Position numbers and translations under genes: made by a program
The notes under the pieces: model-generated
Database searches by the model: none
The model's input: only the letters and a program-made list of their open reading frames with translations
Told to the model about the DNA's origin: nothing
Source: Spirochaetales bacterium
GTDB lineage: Bacteria > Spirochaetota > Spirochaetia > DTKZ01
Assembly (NCBI GenBank): GCA_031274005.1
Contig: JAISQU010000324.1
Coordinates: forward strand, 1-18,892
DNA length: 18,892 nt
Direction: 5' to 3'
Shown: one piece after another, positions 13,446-18,892 of the stretch
Layout: each line of letters begins with the position of its first letter
How positions within the stretch are numbered: the stretch's first letter is position 1

Positions 13446-15226
13446 AGAGGCTTGCCGGCGCTGTTCTGGCCCTGATGCTTTTTTTCTCCTCCTGCGAAAC
13501 AGAAGGCCCCATAGTGGTTGAAACAAAAACCCTGGACGAGATGACCTACAGGGAAATAAACCGTTACATTGAGGAAGATTCGCCGACAAAGGCCTATCAG
13601 TGGATTTATGGCCTGCGCGCCCGCAGCTCTTCCACGCTGAGCGCCGAAGATCTGGACAGTCTGGAGAAGTCCGCGGGTGAAAAACTGCTTGGCCTTTTCC
13701 GCAAGGCCATGGAGGAAAAAAATTACAGCAGGGCCGAGGCGTGGCTTTTATCCATGCAGAATCTGAGCTCCCTGCCCGCCGGTTTTGAATGGGACCTGAC
13801 GAAACTCTTGTTCCGCCGTGCGGAGGATTACCGAACATCGGGGAACGAGGTTCTGGCCCTCTACACGTTTTTGCAGATAGAAGATTACGCGGATATTTCC
13901 GGGGAAGACCTGAATGTGTACGCGGATATTTCCGCCCATGTCAACAACAGTTCGGCCGTCAGGCGCATAGCGGAAATACTCGAAGAAAGGGGCCTCAGCC
14001 TGCCCGGAGAGAAAAAAGCCGCGGCTTCAAAAATAACGCCGCCCGCGGATATGCTCGCGGGGTCTGTCACAATTTGGGTAAACAGGGGTATACGCCTTGA
14101 GCGCGGCGTGGGCCTGCCCGACAGGGTTATAGGCAGCGGGTTTTTTATAGACCCCCGCGGATACCTTTTGACGAACTACCATGTCATAGCCAGCGAGGTT
14201 GACCCCAAGTACGAAGGCTATTCACGGCTTTACGTGCGGCCCTCGGATCATCCGGAAGACCGGGTTCCCGCGAAAGTTGTGGGATACTCCCGCATATTCG
14301 ACCTTGCGCTTCTGAAGGCCGAGATGACGCCGGAGTTTGTTTTCGGCGTAACGGATATTGAGGAACTGAAGGCCGGCACGCGCATTTTTGCCATAGGCTC
14401 TCCCGGCGGTTTGGATAAAACGATAACCGCGGGAATTATTTCCGCCACCTCGCGGCGCTTCCTGCAAATGGGCGATGCGATGCAGATGGACGCGCCGGTA
14501 AATCCGGGGAACTCCGGCGGGCCGCTTGTTGACGAGACGGGCAGGCTTGTGGGCGTTGTCTTTGCCGGTATAGAGCAGTTTGAGGGGGTGAACTTCGCCA
14601 TTCCCGGGTACTGGCTTTTGAAGTTTCTTCCCAGCCTGTACACGGAGGGGGAGGTCGTGCATTCCTGGATCGGCCTGTCGATTTTTGAGACAAAAAAGGA
14701 GCTTGAGGTGCTGTACTGCGTTCCGGGGTCACCCGGCAGGGAAGCGGGCATTGTTCCCGGCGACAGGGTGCTGCGAATCGGCGGTATGCCTGTAGCCAGC
14801 ATTCGGGATGCTCAGGATATTCTTTTGTCTCTGGAACCCCAGACGCTTATCCCTGTAACCATACAGCGCGGCGGCCAGACGCTGACCCTCTACATCGCTT
14901 TGGGCGTCCGGCCCTTCAGCCCCATAGAAGCGCCGCTTTCTTTTGACGCCAAAGAAAATCTTTTTCCGCCCCTGTTCGGTTTTTCCGCCCGCAGAATATC
15001 CGCCGGCTTTTTCTCCACCGATTATACCGTAGAAAGAGTGTATCCCGGTTCGGTGGCCGATGAGACGAGCATATCGGAGAATGACCCCTTTTCGCTGCTT
15101 GGCTGGACTGTGGATACCAACCGCAGAATCGTATTGATGCAGCTTGCCATTAAAAAACGCAAGGCTGGATTTCTTGAAGGAGGAATACAGCTCGGTACAT
15201 ACTTCGAGCAGAACAATTTTATATGA
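13442..15226 (+). CDS. HtrA-like (S1C) serine protease lipoprotein with PDZ domain
   Basis: The signal ends in LMLFFSSC, a relaxed spirochaetal lipobox, suggesting a lipid-anchored protein. Residues 25-190 are helical and may be TPR-like. A trypsin-fold protease follows with a complete triad: His247 (TNYHVI), Asp287 (FDLALLK) and Ser358 (GNSGGPL). A PDZ-like region (about 390-480) and a further C-terminal domain complete 594 residues. The N-terminal extension makes it longer than DegP or HtrA. ATG at 13442 overlaps the previous stop (ATGA) with GGAGG at 13431-13435, suggesting the two exported proteins work together. A role in envelope protein quality control is inferred. Confidence 0.88.
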   Translation: MKRLAGAVLALMLFFSSCETEGPIVVETKTLDEMTYREINRYIEEDSPTKAYQWIYGLRARSSSTLSAEDLDSLEKSAGEKLLGLFRKAMEEKNYSRAEAWLLSMQNLSSLPAGFEWDLTKLLFRRAEDYRTSGNEVLALYTFLQIEDYADISGEDLNVYADISAHVNNSSAVRRIAEILEERGLSLPGEKKAAASKITPPADMLAGSVTIWVNRGIRLERGVGLPDRVIGSGFFIDPRGYLLTNYHVIASEVDPKYEGYSRLYVRPSDHPEDRVPAKVVGYSRIFDLALLKAEMTPEFVFGVTDIEELKAGTRIFAIGSPGGLDKTITAGIISATSRRFLQMGDAMQMDAPVNPGNSGGPLVDETGRLVGVVFAGIEQFEGVNFAIPGYWLLKFLPSLYTEGEVVHSWIGLSIFETKKELEVLYCVPGSPGREAGIVPGDRVLRIGGMPVASIRDAQDILLSLEPQTLIPVTIQRGGQTLTLYIALGVRPFSPIEAPLSFDAKENLFPPLFGFSARRISAGFFSTDYTVERVYPGSVADETSISENDPFSLLGWTVDTNRRIVLMQLAIKKRKAGFLEGGIQLGTYFEQNNFI

Positions 15227-17025
15227 ACAAGGACTCTCTGCGGAATTTTTGCATTATTGCCCACATAGATCACGGTAAATCGACTCTTGCCGACCGTTTT
15301 ATTCAGAAGGCGCAGGTGGTCTCCGACAGAAACTTCAAGGACCAGATGCTGGACAGTATGGATATTGAAAGGGAGCGGGGCATTACGATAAAGTCCACCG
15401 CCATAACTATACCCTACGCGGCCCGCGACGGAAAGCAGTATGTGCTGAATCTGGTTGACACGCCGGGCCATGTGGATTTTTCCTACGAGGTCTCGCGGGC
15501 AATTTCCTCCTGCGAGGGGGCGCTTCTTCTTGTCGACGCGACCCAGGGCGTGGAGGCCCAGACCCTCTCCAATATGTATATGGCGCTGGAACACAACCTG
15601 GAAATTCTGCCTGTGATCAACAAAATAGACCTTCCCGCCGCGGACCAGGACAACGTAAGGCGTCAGATCGATCACGACCTGGGACTGGATTCCTCGGCGG
15701 CGATTTGTGTTTCCGCGAAAATGGGCACAGGCATAGATGATCTTCTCGAAGCGATTGTCAGCAGGATTCCCCCGCCTTCGGGCAGCCCGGAGAACCCCCT
15801 GCAGGCGCTGATTTTTGACTCGCACTATGACCCTTACAGGGGCGTTGTTGTTCACCTCCGCATTTTTGAGGGAACCCTCGCCGCGGGCCGGGAGATTATG
15901 TTTTTTTCCAACAAGGCGGTATACAAGGTTGAGGAAGCCGGCGTTTTTCGCATGGAACTTCAAAAAACAGGCGGCCTGCAGGCCGGCGAAGTCGGCTACA
16001 TCATAGCGGGCATCAAAACCGTATCGGACATACGCGTAGGGGATACCCTTACCAGCGCGGAGAACCCCTGCGCTTCGGCGCTTCCGGGTTTCCGCGATGT
16101 CAAACCGGTTGTCTTTTCCTCGATTTACCCTGTGGACGCCAACGACTACGGCGAACTGTCTCAGGCCATGGAAAAACTCAAACTGAACGACGCCTCCCTC
16201 GTGTATGAAAAAGATTCTTCGGCGGCGCTGGGCTTTGGCTTTCGCTGCGGCTTTCTGGGGCTTTTACACCTGGAGGTTGTGCAGGAAAGGCTTGAGCGTG
16301 AGTTTGACCTTTCCCTCGTGCTTACGGCCCCTTCGGTACAGTATAAGATACGTCTGCGCACCGGCGAAGAGCTCATCGTGGATAACCCCGCCGACTACCC
16401 CGGACAGGAGACCGTCGAGCGCGCAGAAGAACCGTACATCAAGGCCGCGATTATTACCCCCGCCGTGTACCTGGGGCCTATTATGAGTCTGTGCATGGAC
16501 AAGCGCGGCGTGCAGAAAGACATGCACTATCTGGACCAGAAGAGGGTAGAGGTAAACTACGAGATGCCTCTTGCGGAGGTGCTCTTCGACTTTTACGACA
16601 AACTCAAATCCATAAGCCGGGGTTACGCCTCTTTCGATTACGACATCACGGGCCACAGGCCCACCGACCTTGTGCGCCTTGACATCCTTTTGAACGGAAA
16701 ACCCGTAGACGCCCTGTCGCAGCTCGTGTTCCGCGGCAGCGCCCAGCGCCGCGCGCGCAATATCTGCAAAAGGCTGCGCGACGAGATTCCCCGCCACCAG
16801 TTCAAGATTCCCATTCAGGGGGCCATAGGCGGCCAGATTATCGCGCGCGAAACCATCTCGCCTGTGCGCAAGGACGTTTTGGCGAAATGTTACGGCGGCG
16901 ACATTACCCGCAAGCGGAAACTGCTTGAAAAGCAGAAGGAAGGCAAAAAGCGGATGAAGATGGTAGGCAGCGTGGAACTGCCGCAGTCCGCGTTTCTGGC
17001 CGTCCTGAAAACGGATGAGGAGTGA
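15223..17025 (+). CDS. lepA: Elongation factor 4 (LepA)
   Basis: EF4 is a ribosome-dependent GTPase that acts on stalled or maturing ribosomes. The 600 residues are full length. G1 is AHIDHGKST (13-21), with RERGIT, DTPGHVDF, NKID and SAK following. The LepA-specific C-terminal domain ends GKKRMKMVGSVELPQSAFLA. ATG at 15223 overlaps the protease stop (ATGA). No SD is visible close by; AAGGAGGA at 15178-15185 is about 37 nt away, so translation probably depends on coupling. It is the last gene of the long + strand run. Confidence 0.97.
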   Translation: MNKDSLRNFCIIAHIDHGKSTLADRFIQKAQVVSDRNFKDQMLDSMDIERERGITIKSTAITIPYAARDGKQYVLNLVDTPGHVDFSYEVSRAISSCEGALLLVDATQGVEAQTLSNMYMALEHNLEILPVINKIDLPAADQDNVRRQIDHDLGLDSSAAICVSAKMGTGIDDLLEAIVSRIPPPSGSPENPLQALIFDSHYDPYRGVVVHLRIFEGTLAAGREIMFFSNKAVYKVEEAGVFRMELQKTGGLQAGEVGYIIAGIKTVSDIRVGDTLTSAENPCASALPGFRDVKPVVFSSIYPVDANDYGELSQAMEKLKLNDASLVYEKDSSAALGFGFRCGFLGLLHLEVVQERLEREFDLSLVLTAPSVQYKIRLRTGEELIVDNPADYPGQETVERAEEPYIKAAIITPAVYLGPIMSLCMDKRGVQKDMHYLDQKRVEVNYEMPLAEVLFDFYDKLKSISRGYASFDYDITGHRPTDLVRLDILLNGKPVDALSQLVFRGSAQRRARNICKRLRDEIPRHQFKIPIQGAIGGQIIARETISPVRKDVLAKCYGGDITRKRKLLEKQKEGKKRMKMVGSVELPQSAFLAVLKTDEE

Positions 17026-17083
17026 GGGCGCCGCCTTTAAGGATGATCACATAGCGCCGGGAATGAACCGCAAAATCATCCGC

Positions 17084-17497
17084 TTACAGCCTGCTCTTAA
17101 TTTCCTTAATGCGGGCGTCCAGTTCCTCTTTTGAAGCCAGATTATCCGGCGAGAGAGGCAGTTCAAACGGACTGCCCCAGGACTTGCCGCCCTCATATTT
17201 GGGCACAAGGTGAAAATGTACATGCGGATAGGTGTCGCCAAAAGCGGCGTAGTTGATTTTCCCCGGCCTGAAAACCTCGAACAGAGCCTTTGACGCGCGC
17301 GCCATATCGCGGGAGAAAGCCTGAAGCTCCTCAGGGTCAAGCTGAAAAAGCTCCGTTTTGTGATCATTCAGGGCAAGAATGCAGCGGCCCTTATAGCTCT
17401 GATCCTTTGTCAGGTACAGCGTCGAAACCTCCAAATCAGCCACAATCCCGGCTATGTCCTCGCCCTTTGTACAGTATCTGCAGTTCGTGTCTTTCAT
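17084..17497 (-). CDS. HIT-family nucleotide hydrolase or transferase
   Basis: The histidine-triad motif HVHFHLV is at residues 92-98, and NCRYC at the N-terminus looks like the zinc-binding pair seen in many HIT proteins. HIT enzymes act on nucleoside phosphoramidates or dinucleoside polyphosphates; the exact substrate cannot be read here. The length of 137 residues is normal. ATG at 17497 has a perfect AGGAGG (17506-17511 on the + strand), and its own promoter lies just upstream. It converges on lepA across a 58-bp gap without a clear terminator. Confidence 0.9.
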   Translation of the reverse strand: MKDTNCRYCTKGEDIAGIVADLEVSTLYLTKDQSYKGRCILALNDHKTELFQLDPEELQAFSRDMARASKALFEVFRPGKINYAAFGDTYPHVHFHLVPKYEGGKSWGSPFELPLSPDNLASKEELDARIKEIKSRL

Positions 17498-17526
17498 CGT
17501 TAGAACCTCCTGTTTTGATTGGCGTC

Positions 17527-17555
17527 AGTATACAACGGTTTGACACAATAGTCAA
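17527..17555 (-). promoter_or_regulatory. Promoter of the HIT gene, with overlapping palindrome
   Basis: On the minus strand TTGACT (17550-17555) and TATACT (17527-17532) are exactly 17 nt apart. Transcription would start near 17520, just upstream of the SD. The -35 lies within a palindrome, TTTGAC-N6-GTCAAA (17539-17556), which could be an operator. Confidence 0.65.
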
Positions 17556-17615
17556 ATCTGTGATATTTTTGGGGCAGAGTAGCAGCACTTGCTTTTTATG
17601 ATTTATAATAGCGCA

Positions 17616-17640
17616 TTTTTTACGGCGAAGCCGTAAAAAA
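17616..17640. repeat. Perfect inverted repeat in the HIT/lipoprotein intergenic region
   Basis: TTTTTTACGGC (17616-17626), loop GAA and GCCGTAAAAAA (17630-17640) form an 11-bp stem. The T-run is on the 5' arm in both readings, so it is not a normal terminator. A TATAAT at 17604-17609 lies just before it without a good -35. The rest of the 334-nt gap is a GC-rich palindromic stretch (about 17650-17710) and a small palindrome, TTGCAC/GTGCAA (17714-17728). I see no gene in it. Confidence 0.5.
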
Positions 17641-17831
17641 CCGGGCTTTTCGGGGGTTCCGCCGCTGCGCGGCCGCTTCGCGCCCCTCCAATCCCTTGCG
17701 CCCCGCGGTCTTTTTGCACTTTGTGCAATTCAATTTTCTATAGCGGGGTAAATGCTGTTGCCCGTATTTTCAGGGGCGGCTTCTTTTTCCGTGCCCGTAT
17801 ACAGCTTCATAAAACCATGGAGGGAGCGGTG

Positions 17832-18668
17832 ATGAGAAAAGCAACAATATGCCTGTTGAGTGTTTTTACCGCGGCGGTATGCACGGCGTGTCTGTCGGCG
17901 CCGCAGGCCTCCGGGCCCGCGCGGCAGCTGCCGCAGACCAATCTGTCGGCGGCGGCGGGAGCGGACGAGTCTGAAATTATCATTCAGCGCGGCCCCGATA
18001 ACCAGAGGGAATTTGTGAGTGTTTTTATTGACGGAATCCTCAAGGCGGAGGTTTCTCCCAATAGTTCGGAAAAACTCATACTCCCCAACGGCCCCCATTC
18101 AATTTCTGTCAGCGCCATAGGAAGAACAACTTCTACGCAAAAGTTTCAGGCGCAATCCTCGCGGCTTGTCTTTAAGGCGACAATCACCATGGGAACCTTC
18201 TCTACCCTCATCCTGACAAAAGAAAGTGATGTTTCCCTTGACCCCTCAAAGGCAGTCCCGGTGGCGGCCGCGCCCGCCGCGGACTCGCTTTCTCAGGCGA
18301 TTGCCCTTACCGCCAGTACCATCGCCGGCGGCCTGCCGGAGAAGTGCAGGGTAGGGGTTATCAACATCACAGCTTCCCGTACCGGCGACGGGGAGTTTGC
18401 CGCGGACGAGCTGACCACGCATCTTGTTAATATGAAAAAGTTCAGCATAGTAGACCGCCGCAGCCTTGATGTGGTTCTGGCGGAGCAAAATCTGCACATG
18501 TCCGGCATTGTGGATGATGATTCGGTTATTTCGCTGGGCAAGCTCGCGGGCGCTGAAATCGTCCTTACCGGAAGCATTGGCGGTTCCGGTGAAAACCGGC
18601 GGCTGACGGTCAAGGCCCTGGACGTTCAAACCGGCGAGATTCAGGCGATGAGTTCCCAAAAATTCTAG
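17832..18668 (+). CDS. Lipoprotein with PEGA-like and CsgG/LpoB-like domains
   Basis: A lipoprotein signal (MRKATICLLSVFTAAVCTAC) places the lipidated Cys at about 20. Residues 60-125 resemble a PEGA-type domain (VFIDGILKAEV, then LILPNGPHSISV). Residues 155-278 resemble the CsgG/LpoB/FlgO fold, with RVGVINI, FSIVDRRSLDVVLAEQNLHM, LGKLAGAEIVLTGSI and LTVKALDVQTGEI. Such proteins occur in treponemes as envelope lipoproteins; the exact role (activating penicillin-binding proteins, export or adhesion) cannot be told. ATG at 17832 has GGAGGGAG (17819-17826). An earlier in-frame start (17721) would destroy the signal peptide. No convincing promoter was found. Confidence 0.85.
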   Translation: MRKATICLLSVFTAAVCTACLSAPQASGPARQLPQTNLSAAAGADESEIIIQRGPDNQREFVSVFIDGILKAEVSPNSSEKLILPNGPHSISVSAIGRTTSTQKFQAQSSRLVFKATITMGTFSTLILTKESDVSLDPSKAVPVAAAPAADSLSQAIALTASTIAGGLPEKCRVGVINITASRTGDGEFAADELTTHLVNMKKFSIVDRRSLDVVLAEQNLHMSGIVDDDSVISLGKLAGAEIVLTGSIGGSGENRRLTVKALDVQTGEIQAMSSQKF

Positions 18669-18717
18669 GAGCCTGTCGTACTTCCAATAAATGTGAGCCG
18701 AAGACCTCTTGAATGTC

Positions 18718-18744
18718 GCGGGGCCCTTGCGGCAATGGCCCCGC
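18718..18744 (+). terminator. GC-rich hairpin after the lipoprotein gene
   Basis: GCGGGGCC (18718-18725) and GGCCCCGC (18737-18744) pair perfectly over 8 bp, and TTG/CAA within the loop can extend the fold. It lies 50 nt after the stop codon. No T-run follows, so it may be a transcript-end or stabilising hairpin rather than a standard intrinsic terminator. Confidence 0.4.
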
Positions 18745-18785
18745 CTTAGAGCCTGTTTAATATCTTGCTCCCTCCCCCCGGGCGC

Positions 18786-18796
18786 GCAAGGGATTG
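18786..18796 (+). repeat. Dispersed 11-mer GCAAGGGATTG (one of three intergenic copies)
   Basis: The same 11 bases occur at 5436-5446 (+), 17689-17699 (minus) and here. All three are intergenic and next to palindromic sequence, as expected for a REP-like dispersed element. The last 224 nt of the window holds no supported gene, only this copy, small hairpins and two copies of GAGCCTGT (18669 and 18749). Confidence 0.4.
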
Positions 18797-18892
18797 AAGC
18801 ATGCCCAAACAAACGCACGCGCAAGCGTGTTGTGGAGAATGCAGCAACAGGGCAAGAGGCCCTATAAAACCCTTGCCGTATACAAAGGTCGA

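Noticed and set aside
18669..18756. Insertion-sequence ends (GAGCCTGT at 18669 and 18749)
   Set aside because: Direct rather than inverted 8-mers 80 bp apart, with no transposase or target duplication. Too short to support a mobile element.

Overview
The window looks like part of a spirochaete chromosome from the Treponema group with fairly high GC. The basis is gene order, the protein families and the type of lipoproteins; no 16S rRNA gene is present, so the genus is an inference. Most of the window is housekeeping DNA. There are 20 protein genes, 18 on the + strand, and one tRNA-Gln gene.

Region 1 (1-5014, + strand). After two strong inverted repeats and a clear sigma-70-type promoter comes a tight operon: rplU, prp, rpmA, obg, nadD, yqeK, an LCP/LytR-like membrane protein and rsfS. 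Most genes overlap or nearly touch. It joins ribosomal proteins L21 and L27, a ribosomal-protein protease homologue, a ribosome-assembly GTPase, a ribosome-silencing factor, NAD synthesis and an Ap4A-hydrolase-type HD protein. L27 has no N-terminal extension for Prp to cut.

Region 2 (4972-5540). A small minus-strand gene encodes a protein whose last two-thirds is almost entirely Asp, Glu, Tyr and Phe. It converges on rsfS and overlaps it by 43 bp. Its promoter is superimposed on an opposing + strand promoter-like sequence. A consensus promoter then sits so close to ispE that the ispE mRNA should be leaderless.

Region 3 (5541-17025, + strand). The order is ispE, spoVG, a tandemly repeated structured intergenic element, tRNA-Gln(UUG), rplY (L25/CTC), pth, tilS, ftsH, a secreted protein with five EF-hand-like DxDxDG-type loops, an HtrA-like lipoprotein protease and lepA. 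From rplY onward the genes are nearly all coupled by short overlaps. The theme is translation (L25, peptidyl-tRNA hydrolase, tRNA-Ile lysidine synthetase, EF4) plus protein quality control (FtsH and the periplasmic serine protease). pth appears to use a CTG start, so ordinary gene calling would cut off its N-terminus.

Region 4 (17026-18892). A minus-strand HIT-family gene with its own promoter is followed by an intergenic stretch rich in inverted repeats, then a lipoprotein with a PEGA-like and a CsgG/LpoB-like domain, then a repeat-bearing tail with no gene.

I found no CRISPR array, prophage, transposase or obvious defence system. The less ordinary points are the duplicated element at 6773-7019, the Prp/L27 mismatch, the CTG-started Pth with altered active-site residues, the poly-acidic antisense-tail gene and the degenerate LCP protein.
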